Positions 1-8,069 of a stretch of DNA of 39,055 nt are shown piece after piece. The DNA comes from Campylobacterales bacterium (GTDB taxonomy: Bacteria; Campylobacterota; Campylobacteria; Campylobacterales; Hydrogenimonadaceae). Under the pieces are notes generated by a model. The model was not told the origin of the DNA, searched no databases, and was given only the letters and a program-made list of their open reading frames with translations. The stretch lies in assembly GCA_027065635.1 (NCBI GenBank), contig JAMONQ010000090.1:1-39055 (forward strand), given 5' to 3'. A program made the position numbers and the translations under genes. Each line of letters opens with the position of its first letter. Positions within the stretch are counted from its first letter, which is position 1.

Positions 1-65
1 TAGGCACCTCTTGTTCCGGTCACTTTCAGAAAAATATTGACTTTTGCCGGTGCGTTTCGCTTCAT
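1..65 (-). CDS. ispE: 4-diphosphocytidyl-2-C-methyl-D-erythritol kinase, N-terminal fragment (window edge)
   Basis: Reading leftward from an ATG at 65-63, 21 codons are visible, beginning MKRNAPAKVNIFLKVTG. The APAKVN-FLKV-G start is the typical N-terminus of IspE, the GHMP-family kinase of the non-mevalonate isoprenoid pathway. The rest lies outside the window. The start overlaps the csrA stop as ATGA (65-62), so translation is probably coupled to csrA. A truB-csrA-ispE order is what I recall from Campylobacter and supports the call. Only the N-terminal strand is seen; the ATP-binding motif is not. Confidence 0.8.
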   Translation of the reverse strand, partial: MKRNAPAKVNIFLKVTGTRGA

Positions 66-295
66 GATCTGGAGAGCTTCTCCTTGAGGCTTTCAAGCAG
101 TTGCGTAGGGGGTTCCTTCGAGGCTTTTTTGTTCTCTTCGCTCACCGCCAAAAAGAGCTCTTCTCTCAATATTGTTATATCGTCTGGAGCTTCTATTCCG
201 ATACGAACGCCGTGCGTATCGCAAGAGATTATCTTTATTTTTATATCCTCCCCGATACGTATGGCTTCATCTTTTTTCCGTGTCAGTACGAGCAT
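62..295 (-). CDS. csrA: Carbon storage regulator CsrA (RNA-binding translational regulator)
   Basis: The 77-residue product begins MLVLTRKKDEAIRIG, the hallmark of CsrA, and continues with the beta-strand segments IKIKIISC and GVRIGIEAP and the conserved ILREEL. CsrA dimers bind GGA motifs in mRNA leaders and control translation; in Campylobacterota the main known regulation is of flagellin mRNA through FliW. The length is normal, with a polar C-terminal tail from about residue 55 that is typically variable. A strong ribosome-binding site (AAGGTGGAA) precedes the ATG. The gene overlaps the truB end by 13 nt and the ispE start by 4 nt, so the three are probably co-translated. Confidence 0.95.
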   Translation of the reverse strand: MLVLTRKKDEAIRIGEDIKIKIISCDTHGVRIGIEAPDDITILREELFLAVSEENKKASKEPPTQLLESLKEKLSRS

Positions 296-1122
296 AGTTC
301 CACCTTGTTTAGCAGATAGGCAACCCGGTCGCCGTCATCTATCTCTATAATAGCAAAATATTTGTCGAAAACGGTGTAGTAGATACCTGGTCTTTCGTTT
401 TCGAAGTCTGATCTATAAACTTTTTTTCCCAGAAGGAGATTTTTTGGATCTCCCGTATAGCGGTTTGGAGGCGGTTTTAGATAGCTCAGCGGATCGAGAG
501 CCTTTTCGTGCTCATATATGAACTTTCCTTCACTGATACGCTCCAGATAGCTTAACGCGCCGCTGCAACCGAGTCTCTGTGCGATGGCGAGTCCCAAAGA
601 GCGTATGTATGTCCCCTCGCTCACATCCGCTTCGAAGGTTATGAATGGGTGCCGATAGTGCAGCAGGCGTATTGAGTGGACTGTCGAACTGGTCTGCTCG
701 AGTTTGACGTCTTCGCCGGAGCGTGCCAGCCGGTAGGCTCTTTTGCCGTCTATTCTCTTTGCGCTGAATTTGGGCGGAGTGTAGCGAAACTCACCTTCGA
801 ACGACTCCACCGCTTCCGCTACTCTCTCTTTTTCAATCGGCTCGATGTTTTCGATCTTTCGTATCGATTCGATATCCAGTGTATCGCTATGTGTGCCGAG
901 CCATAGTGTAGCTCTGTATCTCTTGGGACTCTTTTTCAAAAAGCGAAACAGTCTGGTATACTGCCCGAAAGCGATAATGAGCACTCCGCAGGCGAACGGA
1001 TCGAGTGTGCCTGAAAATCCGGCTTTTTTTACGCCGTAGCGCCGCTTTATTTTCGAGAGCATGGAGTTGGAGCCTACGAACATAGGTTTCTTTGCGACGA
1101 AAAGGCGATTGGTGCAGGCCAT
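283..1122 (-). CDS. truB: tRNA pseudouridine(55) synthase TruB
   Basis: 279 residues. TruB makes pseudouridine 55 in the T-loop of tRNAs. The catalytic segment GFSGTLDPFACGVL is present with the nucleophile Asp41. Later blocks such as RYRATLWLG-HSDTLD and EGTYIRSLG (residues about 165-185) are also typical of the family. An AGAGGAT ribosome-binding site sits just upstream of the ATG. The gene follows uvrD after 39 nt and runs into csrA with a 13-nt overlap. The C-terminus is longer than the minimal catalytic core and no PUA domain is obvious, as is common in Campylobacterota TruB. Confidence 0.95.
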   Translation of the reverse strand: MACTNRLFVAKKPMFVGSNSMLSKIKRRYGVKKAGFSGTLDPFACGVLIIAFGQYTRLFRFLKKSPKRYRATLWLGTHSDTLDIESIRKIENIEPIEKERVAEAVESFEGEFRYTPPKFSAKRIDGKRAYRLARSGEDVKLEQTSSTVHSIRLLHYRHPFITFEADVSEGTYIRSLGLAIAQRLGCSGALSYLERISEGKFIYEHEKALDPLSYLKPPPNRYTGDPKNLLLGKKVYRSDFENERPGIYYTVFDKYFAIIEIDDGDRVAYLLNKVELCSY

Positions 1123-1161
1123 AACGCTATCCTCTTCTATTCTCTTGCAAGCGCTTCAAGG

Positions 1162-3207
1162 CTAAACTCTCTCTACGAAAGATGAGAGAATCTCTCTTCG
1201 ATCTCCACCGAAATTTATCTGGAGCTTGAAGTCCCTTCCGGCTCTTGTTACACCAAGCACCCTTCCTATTCCGAAAAGTTTGTGTTTTACCAGGTCGCCC
1301 TTTTTGTAGCTGACAGATTTTTCTATGACCAGCGAGCCTTCCAGAAGGCCCGATTCGGTGAGGAAGCGGCTCTTTTCGAGCTGCTTTCTGCGCCCCTTGT
1401 GAAAGCGGCTCTGGACGGTGGATAGTGTGAGGCTCTCCTTGGCCCTTGTGATTGCTACATATCCGAGCCTGCGCTCCTCTTCTATATCGCAACCGTCGCC
1501 AAGAAGCGGAAAAAACTCCTCCTCCATACCTATTACGAAAAGATGGGAAAACTCCAGCCCTTTTGAAGCGTGTACACTCATGATCGAAATCTGCTCCCCC
1601 TTGATCTGATCCTGTTCGCTCTGAAGGGAGATTTCATTCAAAAAGGCATCAAGACTCATATCCGGATTCTTTTTTATCATGTCGCGAAAGAGGCCGTAAA
1701 ACTCGTCGAGGTTCAAAACGCGCTCCATTCCGTCCGGCATGGCGGCATAATACTCTTTCAGGCCGATGGTAGGATCGAGCATCTCGATAAACTCCATGGT
1801 CGAGCGTTCGAGAGTCTCTTGAAGTATTTCGAGATCGTTTATGAAACGGTTGATGGAAGCGTACGCTTTTTTGCTAAGAAGCTGCGAGAGTTCCGATTTT
1901 GGCGTTTCGGCGAGAAACTGGCAGAGCGATTGACGCTTCTGGTATGCCGCTTTTTCTATTTTGTCTATCGTAGCCTTGCCTATACCCCGCTTGGGACGGT
2001 TGATTACCCTTTTGAAACTGAAGTCGTCGTGACTGTTGGCGATAATTCTAAGATAGCTGATCGCATCTTTTATCTCCGCCCGTTCGTAAAAGCGTACACC
2101 GCCTACGAGCTGGTAGGCGATTCCGGCGCGGTTCAGTCCCTCTTCCAAAGATCTCGACAAAGCGTTGATCCTGTAAAGCACAGCGATCTCTCCGGCCGGT
2201 ACGCCGCTTTGTATGAGCTCTTTTACCGCACGGGCTATCTTGTCCGACTCTTCATTTTCGTCATAGCTTTGAAAGAGTGTGATGGGTTTTCCTTTGCCTT
2301 TCGTGCTTTTGAGCTTTTTACCAAGGCGACCTCTGTTGTGCTGTATAAGCAGGTTCGCCGCTGTCAGGATCTCCTCTGTGGAGCGGTAGTTCTCTTCGAG
2401 TTTGACCACCTTCGTGCCGGCGAACATGTTGGAAAACTCCAGTATGTTCTTTATATTGGCTCCCCGCCACCCGTAGATACTCTGGTCGTCGTCACCCACT
2501 ACGCACAGGTTGTTGTGGGAGTGGCATAGCTTTTTGAGCAGCTGCAGCTGCAGTTCGTTGGTATCCTGATACTCGTCTACCATTATGTAGCGGTAGCGAT
2601 CGCTAAGACTCTCCCTGATATCTTCGTTTTCTTCCAATATTCTATATGTAAGCATCAAAAGATCGTCGAAATCTACCAGGTTGTTCTCAACCAGATACTC
2701 CTGGTATGTCTTGTATATCGCGGAGATCTTTTTATAGTTTGGGTGCTCCGCCTGCTCTACGGCCTGAACGGGGTCTATCAAGGAGTTTTTGTAGCGTGAA
2801 ATTTCGCTTGCCACCAGAGGAGTCGGCAGCTCTTTGCTGATCTGCTTGACTATTCTCTTTTTGTCGTCCGTATCTATAACTATGAAGTCGTTTTTGCGTC
2901 CCAGTCTTTCGATGTTGAACTTTAAAAAGAGCAGACCGAACTTGTGAAAAGTACACAGTAGCGGCGGGTATACCGGGCTGTCGATCATGGAAAGAGCGCG
3001 CTCTCTCATCTGCGAAGCGGCCTTGTTGGTGAATGTGAGCGTGAGAGTGTTCGCCGGGTCTATTCCAAGCGAGAGAAGATATGCCAGACGGGAAGTGATG
3101 GTTTTTGTCTTTCCGCTGCCGGCACCTGCGAGAATCAGCATCGGCCCGTCGATATGGCATGCCGCTTCGCGCTGCTGAGGGTTCAGTTCTTCGAGTATCT
3201 TGTCCAT
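1162..3207 (-). CDS. uvrD: UvrD/PcrA/Rep-type superfamily 1 DNA helicase
   Basis: ATP-dependent 3'-5' DNA helicase of about 681 residues. Helicase motifs run in order: LNPQQREA (Q motif) and GAGSGKT (Walker A) near the N-terminus, LTFTNKAA (Ia), VDEYQDTN (Walker B/II), GDDDQSIYGWRGA (III), LEENYRS (IV), SIMSVHASKGLEF (V) and YVAITRAKE (VI). The expected role is nucleotide-excision and mismatch repair and replication restart. I chose the ATG at 3207 because MDKILEELNPQQREA matches family N-termini; a TTG at 3243 would add 12 unlikely residues. It heads the minus-strand uvrD-truB-csrA-ispE cluster. The C-terminal KKGDLVKHKLFGIGRVLGV segment is the small Tudor-like domain seen in PcrA/UvrD. Confidence 0.93.
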   Translation of the reverse strand: MDKILEELNPQQREAACHIDGPMLILAGAGSGKTKTITSRLAYLLSLGIDPANTLTLTFTNKAASQMRERALSMIDSPVYPPLLCTFHKFGLLFLKFNIERLGRKNDFIVIDTDDKKRIVKQISKELPTPLVASEISRYKNSLIDPVQAVEQAEHPNYKKISAIYKTYQEYLVENNLVDFDDLLMLTYRILEENEDIRESLSDRYRYIMVDEYQDTNELQLQLLKKLCHSHNNLCVVGDDDQSIYGWRGANIKNILEFSNMFAGTKVVKLEENYRSTEEILTAANLLIQHNRGRLGKKLKSTKGKGKPITLFQSYDENEESDKIARAVKELIQSGVPAGEIAVLYRINALSRSLEEGLNRAGIAYQLVGGVRFYERAEIKDAISYLRIIANSHDDFSFKRVINRPKRGIGKATIDKIEKAAYQKRQSLCQFLAETPKSELSQLLSKKAYASINRFINDLEILQETLERSTMEFIEMLDPTIGLKEYYAAMPDGMERVLNLDEFYGLFRDMIKKNPDMSLDAFLNEISLQSEQDQIKGEQISIMSVHASKGLEFSHLFVIGMEEEFFPLLGDGCDIEEERRLGYVAITRAKESLTLSTVQSRFHKGRRKQLEKSRFLTESGLLEGSLVIEKSVSYKKGDLVKHKLFGIGRVLGVTRAGRDFKLQINFGGDRREILSSFVERV

Positions 3208-3291
3208 ACGTTCGCTATCTTTTCCAAATTGAACTTCCGTCAATACCGAAGCAGCGGTGGCCCGGTTATTGAAAGCTCTCTAATTTAATTG

Positions 3292-3297
3292 AGTATA
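3292..3297 (-). promoter_or_regulatory. Putative -10 element for the uvrD operon
   Basis: On the minus strand the box reads TATACT, preceded by an AT-rich tract with a run of eight T. This suits Campylobacterota sigma-70 promoters, which depend mainly on the -10 box and upstream T-rich periodicity. It lies about 85 nt before the chosen uvrD start. No clear -35 hexamer is seen; CTGAAT 16 nt upstream is a weak candidate. Confidence 0.4.
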
Positions 3298-3392
3298 CCA
3301 AAAAAAATTTAATATTCAGGTTAGTTTCGCGCTACCTTTTCGAAGCGTGGAAAATGATTTGAAAGGAAAAATTGACGAATAATAAAAAATTA

Positions 3393-3421
3393 TTGCTTTT
3401 GAAAAATTTATTTGGTAGAAT
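3393..3421 (+). promoter_or_regulatory. Probable sigma-70 promoter of the LysR-type regulator gene
   Basis: TTGCTT (3393-3398), a 17-nt spacer and TAGAAT (3416-3421) lie 28 nt before the ATG at 3449. An AAGGG ribosome-binding site at 3438-3442 lies between. The -10 box is inside the inverted repeat at 3407-3431. Confidence 0.5.
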
Positions 3422-3431
3422 AACAAATAAA
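3407..3431 (+). promoter_or_regulatory. Perfect dyad operator (TTTATTTG-N9-CAAATAAA), likely LysR autoregulatory site
   Basis: The 8-bp half-sites at 3407-3414 and 3424-3431 are exact inverted repeats around a 9-nt centre. The core fits the classical LysR-type T-N11-A rule. It covers the -10 box of the adjacent LysR gene, so binding there would block or modulate that promoter; autorepression is the usual LysR arrangement. Operator identity is inferred, the dyad itself is plain. Confidence 0.55.
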
Positions 3432-3448
3432 AATATTAAGGGCAGATT

Positions 3449-4354
3449 ATGTTGAAAGATTTTGCTAAACTGGAAACCTTTTTGACAGTCATCAGAGAGC
3501 ACAGTTTTTCCAAAGCTTCGGCCAAACTCGGAATTTCGCAGCCGGCGGTAACGCAGCAGATCAAGTTTATAGAGAAGTATCTCGACTGCAAGGTTATAGA
3601 GCGAAAGAAAAACGGTGTCATTCTGACGAAAGAGGGTGAAGATCTCTACCGTATAGCGCTTAGACTTGAGAAGTGTATCAACAGCGCAGAAAGAGACCTG
3701 ATCAAGATCATAAACAAAGAGATCACTTTCAGAATCGGCGCCTCGTTTACGATCGGAAACTTCGTTATCCCGGGCAAATGTCTAAACAATATAAAAGAGG
3801 TTATCCATAACGACGTTCAGGTAAAAGTGGAACTCTCGGCGCAGGTTATAGACGACATAATAAACAAAAAGATAGATCTCGGTCTGATAGAGTCGCCTGT
3901 TTTCAAAGAGGATGTGATCTACAGGGAGTGGCTCGATGACGAACTGGTGATATTCAGCAACAGACCTCTTCCCAGATACCTGAAACCGGACGATCTGAGG
4001 GGTTTCCGCTGGATATGCAGAAACGAATCCTCACATACAAGAAAACTGGTCAAGGAGGTTTTCGAGGATATAGGGTTTGACTGCAACAATCTCGACGTTC
4101 TGTATGAAGTAGACAGCACATCGACGCTGAAGGCCTCCATTTTGAAAGCGGACAAGGATGAGAGTAATCCTCCCGTAGTATCGGTCATTTCGCATGCTGC
4201 GATTGCGGACGAAGTTGAAAGCGGAATGCTTTACGAAGCCAAGATCAGAGGCTACCGTATCAAGAGAAAGCTATATATAGCCTATTCGAAAGAGCGAAAG
4301 CATGACGCCTTCATAGAAAATGTCGTAGGGTATCTTCAGCAGGCTAAATGCTAA
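3449..4354 (+). CDS. LysR-family transcriptional regulator
   Basis: 301 residues. The N-terminal winged helix-turn-helix (residues 1-60) contains LETFLTVIREHSFSKASAKL, then GISQPAVTQQIKFIEKYLDC, the standard LysR DNA-binding pattern. A long linker helix follows. The C-terminal two-lobed effector domain includes FRIGASFTIGNFVIP at about residue 94 and IDLGLIESP at about 145. The effector cannot be deduced. It is divergent from uvrD and convergent with an unknown gene, so it is not obviously tied to a local target. Its own promoter carries a perfect LysR-type dyad. It overlaps the stop codon of the convergent gene by 4 nt. Confidence 0.9.
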   Translation: MLKDFAKLETFLTVIREHSFSKASAKLGISQPAVTQQIKFIEKYLDCKVIERKKNGVILTKEGEDLYRIALRLEKCINSAERDLIKIINKEITFRIGASFTIGNFVIPGKCLNNIKEVIHNDVQVKVELSAQVIDDIINKKIDLGLIESPVFKEDVIYREWLDDELVIFSNRPLPRYLKPDDLRGFRWICRNESSHTRKLVKEVFEDIGFDCNNLDVLYEVDSTSTLKASILKADKDESNPPVVSVISHAAIADEVESGMLYEAKIRGYRIKRKLYIAYSKERKHDAFIENVVGYLQQAKC

Positions 4355-4836
4355 TCCTCTCCATCGGGGCTCTCTTTTTTGGAGCCCTCTTTTAGGAATC
4401 TTCTGTTTTCCGGGTTGCTAAGAAGCGCTTCGAGAGAGCTTTTGACACCGCTCTTTTCATTTTGGTCGAACTCCTCTTTATGGGGAATCGCCATGTTTAC
4501 AAGAAGAGGTGTATCCTCGACAATGATCTGCATTACGGCGAGAATCGGCATCGAGACCAGGCTGCCGAAATTTTGCGGACCGAAACCGGCTTCGAAATAG
4601 ATACGGTGTCCATCTGTTTCGAAACTGTCGAACGTATACCCGGCGATTGCAAATAGCGTCACATTTTGCAGTTGCGAGGAGAGTTCCGGCGGAAGCGGAG
4701 GGTCGAAATCCACATACTCTATATTGCAAAGCAGTCCGAAAGGGATGCCGTTTTCCAAAAGCAACTCTAACATCTCGTTGATGGATCTTTCCATCAGACT
4801 CTGAAATTTTGGATCCTTAATGAGATCGATGACCAT
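4351..4836 (-). CDS. Conserved protein of unknown function
   Basis: About 161 residues from the ATG at 4836, which has AAAGAGAG just upstream; a GTG at 4854 would add six residues. I do not recognise the family with certainty. The protein starts with a helical segment (IKDPKFQSLMERSINEMLELLLENG), continues with alternating hydrophobic stretches (VTLFAIAGYTFDSF, SLVSMPILAVMQIIVEDTPLLVNMAIP) and ends in a charged tail. No signal peptide, cysteine cluster or clear membrane segment is seen, so it is probably cytosolic. It follows the aminotransferase gene on the same strand and may be its operon partner. Confidence 0.7.
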   Translation of the reverse strand: MVIDLIKDPKFQSLMERSINEMLELLLENGIPFGLLCNIEYVDFDPPLPPELSSQLQNVTLFAIAGYTFDSFETDGHRIYFEAGFGPQNFGSLVSMPILAVMQIIVEDTPLLVNMAIPHKEEFDQNEKSGVKSSLEALLSNPENRRFLKEGSKKESPDGED

Positions 4837-4869
4837 ACTTCTCTCTTTGTGCACTTGTCAAAATTCGAA

Positions 4870-5448
4870 TCAATCAGTGATTATACCATTTTCTACCGGT
4901 GAAAAACCGATCATGGCATTCATGAGCGCGAATCTTTCGAAACTCTCTATCTCGTTTACCCCGATATCCCTCGGTACCAAAAAGCCGCTTCTTATCAGCC
5001 TTTCGCGGGTTGTGCCGCGCAGAAGCGGGGTTTTGGGTGTCAGCCACTTTCGGCCGTCGTAGAAGGCGATATTGGCTATTGAGGTATCCGTGACGAGTCC
5101 GTCGCGAATGATTAGAATGTCGTCGGCGTCGCCGCGGGTTTGAAATAACTCCTCTATCGCCTCCCTATCGGTGTACTTGTGTGCATACTCTATGGATGAG
5201 GAGACTTTTTTCAGCTTTTTTATACATCTTCGCTTGTAGGGAGTATAGCTTATTTGCGTTATTTGGCTTCCGTATTCGATGCGGCATTTAAGTATGCAGG
5301 AGCCTGAAGGGGGTTTTATGACACTGCCAAGATCCACTCTGCCCGCCTCCTCTCCAAAGAGTGCGGCTCTGCTGGCATCGAAGCGGGCCTGATGGTAGGA
5401 GAGATGCTGGATGGATCCGTTTTGTATACATATCGTTTCAAAGAGCAT
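4870..5448 (-). CDS. Aminotransferase class IV, probable 4-amino-4-deoxychorismate lyase (PabC-like)
   Basis: 192 residues of the PLP-dependent fold-type IV family, to which PabC, IlvE and D-amino-acid transaminases belong. MLFETICIQNGSIQHLSYHQARFD is the PabC-like N-terminus. A lysine in the EYAHKYTDRE segment (about residue 90) is the likely Schiff-base lysine. The phosphate-binding part is seen in TDTSIANIAFYDG and TPKTPLLRGTTRERLI. The short length favours PabC, which makes p-aminobenzoate for folate, over branched-chain aminotransferases. A strong AGGAGG ribosome-binding site precedes the ATG. It lies downstream of cysK. The exact substrate is inferred from size and family. Confidence 0.78.
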   Translation of the reverse strand: MLFETICIQNGSIQHLSYHQARFDASRAALFGEEAGRVDLGSVIKPPSGSCILKCRIEYGSQITQISYTPYKRRCIKKLKKVSSSIEYAHKYTDREAIEELFQTRGDADDILIIRDGLVTDTSIANIAFYDGRKWLTPKTPLLRGTTRERLIRSGFLVPRDIGVNEIESFERFALMNAMIGFSPVENGIITD

Positions 5449-5504
5449 GTCAGCCCTCCTTTTTATTGTCGAGACCTTTTGGGGAACCCTCTATATTCGC
5501 AGTT

Positions 5505-6434
5505 TTAGATCTCTTCGCTGAATAGTTCCGTACTCAAGTACCTCTCTCCGGTATCGCACAGAACCGTCACTATGGTTTTACCTCTGTTTTCCGGTCTGGA
5601 GGCTATCTTTACGGCAGCGTCTATATTGGCTCCGGAGGAGATGCCGACCAGTATTCCCTCCTCTTTGGCTATACGCCTGCTCATCGCAAACGCCTCTTCG
5701 TTCGAAACCTTTATAACCTCTTCGTAAACATCCGTATCGAGAACTTTCGGAACGAAACCGGCGCCTATCCCCTGGATTTTGTGAGGTCCTGGCCTGCCCC
5801 CGGAGAGAACCGCGGAAGTGACCGGCTCTACCGCATATACCTTAACCGAAGGCAGTCTCTCTTTCAAAACCTCTCCGACACCGGTTACGGTGCCGCCTGT
5901 TCCGACTGCGGCTATAAATATATCGATCCTGCCTTCCGTATCCCGCAGGATCTCTTCAGCTGTGGTTTTGCGGTGAATCTCCGGGTTGTCCGGATTTTCG
6001 AACTGTTGGAGAATCATGGAGTTTTTGATCTCTTTTTTCAGTTCGAAAGCCCGATCGATGGCTCCTTGCATACCCTCTGCCGCGGGTGTGAGCTCCAGTT
6101 GGGCCCCAAGAGCTTTTAAAAGCTTCCTGCGCTCTATGCTCATAGACTCTGGCATGGTAAGAATGAGGCGTATACCTTTCGCCGCGCAGACGCTTGCAAG
6201 GGCTATGCCCGTATTGCCGCTTGTCGGCTCTATCACTGTACTGCTTTCATCTATGAGCCCGCGCTCCAGTGCACGCTCTATCATGTTTTTGCCTATTCTG
6301 TCCTTTACCGAGCCTCCCGGATTCATAAATTCGCATTTGCCGAGTATCGTACATCCGGTATCCTTCGATGGACCTCTAAGCAGTACCAGCGGGGTGTTGC
6401 CTATCAGCTCCGTAACATCTTTTGCAATCTTCAT
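5505..6434 (-). CDS. cysK: Cysteine synthase A (O-acetylserine sulfhydrylase)
   Basis: 309 residues; makes L-cysteine from O-acetylserine and sulfide with PLP. The N-terminus MKIAKDVTELIGNTPLV is typical. The PLP lysine is K44 in NPGGSVKDR, the substrate-binding loop is TSGNTGIALAS, and the phosphate-binding GTGGTVTGVG follows. I chose the ATG at 6434 because AAGGAG lies 9 nt upstream and the family starts there; the frame extends nine codons further. A 15-bp palindrome lies about 50 nt upstream. The gene sits between lnt and pabC on the same strand. Confidence 0.93.
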   Translation of the reverse strand: MKIAKDVTELIGNTPLVLLRGPSKDTGCTILGKCEFMNPGGSVKDRIGKNMIERALERGLIDESSTVIEPTSGNTGIALASVCAAKGIRLILTMPESMSIERRKLLKALGAQLELTPAAEGMQGAIDRAFELKKEIKNSMILQQFENPDNPEIHRKTTAEEILRDTEGRIDIFIAAVGTGGTVTGVGEVLKERLPSVKVYAVEPVTSAVLSGGRPGPHKIQGIGAGFVPKVLDTDVYEEVIKVSNEEAFAMSRRIAKEEGILVGISSGANIDAAVKIASRPENRGKTIVTVLCDTGERYLSTELFSEEI

Positions 6435-6483
6435 ATCCCAAGACTCCTTGATTGAAATCACTGCTCCCCTGAGAGGATAGAGA

Positions 6484-6498
6484 ATCTATTGAATAGAT
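6484..6498 (-). promoter_or_regulatory. 15-bp palindrome upstream of cysK, possible operator
   Basis: ATCTATT-G-AATAGAT is a perfect inverted repeat. On the minus strand it abuts a possible -10 box (TACTAT, complementary to 6497-6502) and lies about 50 nt before the cysK ATG. Placement at a promoter suggests a repressor or activator site for cysteine synthesis; the regulator is unknown. Confidence 0.35.
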
Positions 6499-6545
6499 AG
6501 TAGCATAAGAGATAATAAAATCGAATTATTCAGGATAGATTTCGC

Positions 6546-7769
6546 TCAACGCGGGCGGATAATGTCTGTGACGGGACCGTTTGTAGAGTGATATATGGTC
6601 GTACCGTGGCGATTTGCCTGCATCTGGAGGATCAGACGTTGAAGATCCGGCTCTATCGATGGAAGGAACCAGGCATTGTTGCTTATAGCCGCCATATATT
6701 CGGGCTCGCCTTCATAGAGTCTGTCTGTAGTCGCTTCATAGCATATCGCATTTCGCCACGTCACTCCCGCCATCTGAAAGTCGCTCGGCTCCTTCGCCGT
6801 CTCATAATCACTCGCGCCACCGAAGAATATCTCGTTGATCCATTTTCCTATCCACGAAGGAAGCGGCACCTCTTCGCCAAACGGAACCAAAACCACCTTG
6901 TGCATCACCTTCAGGTCTCCGTCATGAAAAAAGTATGTCGAGTTGTACGACTTTCCGTTCTCTTCATAGAGTGCTCCCGTCACTATATCTATCTCTTCGC
7001 TCATTGATATGATTCTTTCGAGAAGATCGATCTCTGTATTGAGGTAGAGCGGAAATGCACTCTCCGGTAGAATTACCGCTTTGTATCCTTCCCGTTCGGC
7101 CTCTTTTATCGATGCGAGATTGCTCTGGATTATTAGATTCAGGTAGCGCGGGTCCCATTTGTCGCGCTGGTCCAGATTTGTCTGTACAAGTTTTACCGGA
7201 AGATCCTTCTGTGCGGTGTGGTGCGGAAAATGTAGAGCGCATAGCATGGCGACCGGCATGAGCCATCGCCATCGTCTCTTGACGATGAGAAAGAGTGCAA
7301 GGAGTGCAAGGATCAGCCACAACTGCCAAAGAGAGTCGCCAAAGATCGATCCGGTGAACATGAGCGCCGGCCTGAACCAATCGAACCCCATCGGATGGAG
7401 CCACTCGAGTGTACCGAGTGCAAGCGCTCTGGCAGCGGGATGGGAAAGAAGACCTATCGCCCAGAAGATAAGGCCGTATGTCAGCGCAACGGCGACCGTG
7501 ACAAAGGGAATCATCCAGGCCAGATCGTAGTAGCGGAAACTAAGACCTATCCACCAGAACCAGAAAAGGCCGGTAAAAAAGCCGCTCCAAAAAAGTGCCG
7601 GTCTCGGAAGAGTGAGCCAGAAAAAGAGAGCGAGAACTCCAAGAAGAGCCTGAAGCCATGGAAAAAGAAGGCCGAAATGAAACATATAGATGAACATGGA
7701 GGCACAAAGTGCGCAAAGAAAGCCTAAACTTAGAGAAGGAGTGTTAAAATAGCGCATCGAAATTTTCAT
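6546..7769 (-). CDS. lnt: Apolipoprotein N-acyltransferase
   Basis: 407 residues. Lnt adds the third acyl chain to the N-terminal cysteine of lipoproteins at the inner membrane. The N-terminal half holds several hydrophobic membrane segments (about residues 14-190). The C-terminal nitrilase-like domain has the expected catalytic residues: Glu in LPESAFPLY, Lys in HKVVLVPFGE and Cys in NAICYEAT. It is shorter than the E. coli enzyme, as is usual in Campylobacterota. A second in-frame ATG four codons in could also be the start. It is divergent from yajC with only 15 nt between starts, so each promoter must lie in the other gene's 5' end. Lipoproteins in this window (LptE, the protease, the NlpC/P60 protein) would be its substrates. 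Confidence 0.92.
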   Translation of the reverse strand: MKISMRYFNTPSLSLGFLCALCASMFIYMFHFGLLFPWLQALLGVLALFFWLTLPRPALFWSGFFTGLFWFWWIGLSFRYYDLAWMIPFVTVAVALTYGLIFWAIGLLSHPAARALALGTLEWLHPMGFDWFRPALMFTGSIFGDSLWQLWLILALLALFLIVKRRWRWLMPVAMLCALHFPHHTAQKDLPVKLVQTNLDQRDKWDPRYLNLIIQSNLASIKEAEREGYKAVILPESAFPLYLNTEIDLLERIISMSEEIDIVTGALYEENGKSYNSTYFFHDGDLKVMHKVVLVPFGEEVPLPSWIGKWINEIFFGGASDYETAKEPSDFQMAGVTWRNAICYEATTDRLYEGEPEYMAAISNNAWFLPSIEPDLQRLILQMQANRHGTTIYHSTNGPVTDIIRPR

Positions 7770-7784
7770 ACATAAGGATAAGAG

Positions 7785-8069
7785 ATGAATGGTGCCGAGC
7801 AGGGGAATATATTAGCTTCATTGTTTCCGCTTCTGATTTTGTTCGCGATCTTCTACTTTCTGGTGATTCGCCCGCAGCAAAAGCAGGCAAAACAGCACAA
7901 AGAGATGGTCGCTTCACTGAAAAAAGGCGACAAGATCGTTACTACCGGCGGATTGATAGCCGAAGTGATCAAGCCCGAAGAGGATTTTATCAAAATCAAG
8001 CTTAACGACGAAACGATCGTCAAGCTGGTACCAGACTACGTAGCCAGAAAGATAGAGGATGAAGCTTAA
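7785..8069 (+). CDS. yajC: Sec translocase accessory subunit YajC
   Basis: 94 residues with a single N-terminal membrane helix (about 10-27, LASLFPLLILFAIFYFLVI), followed by RPQQKQAKQHKEM and GDKIVTTGGLIAEV, the signature of YajC. It associates with SecDF and SecYEG at the inner membrane. An AAGGATAAGAG ribosome-binding site precedes the ATG. It is the first gene of the long plus-strand run and overlaps secD by 11 nt. Confidence 0.95.
   Translation: MNGAEQGNILASLFPLLILFAIFYFLVIRPQQKQAKQHKEMVASLKKGDKIVTTGGLIAEVIKPEEDFIKIKLNDETIVKLVPDYVARKIEDEA

Noticed and set aside
1570..2529. A 319-codon plus-strand frame inside uvrD
   Set aside because: It lies wholly antisense to conserved helicase motifs and has no independent support.
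7745..7750. TAAAAT as the -10 box of yajC inside the lnt 5' end
   Set aside because: Spacing to yajC is plausible, but no -35 or other support was found; AT-rich hexamers like this are common.
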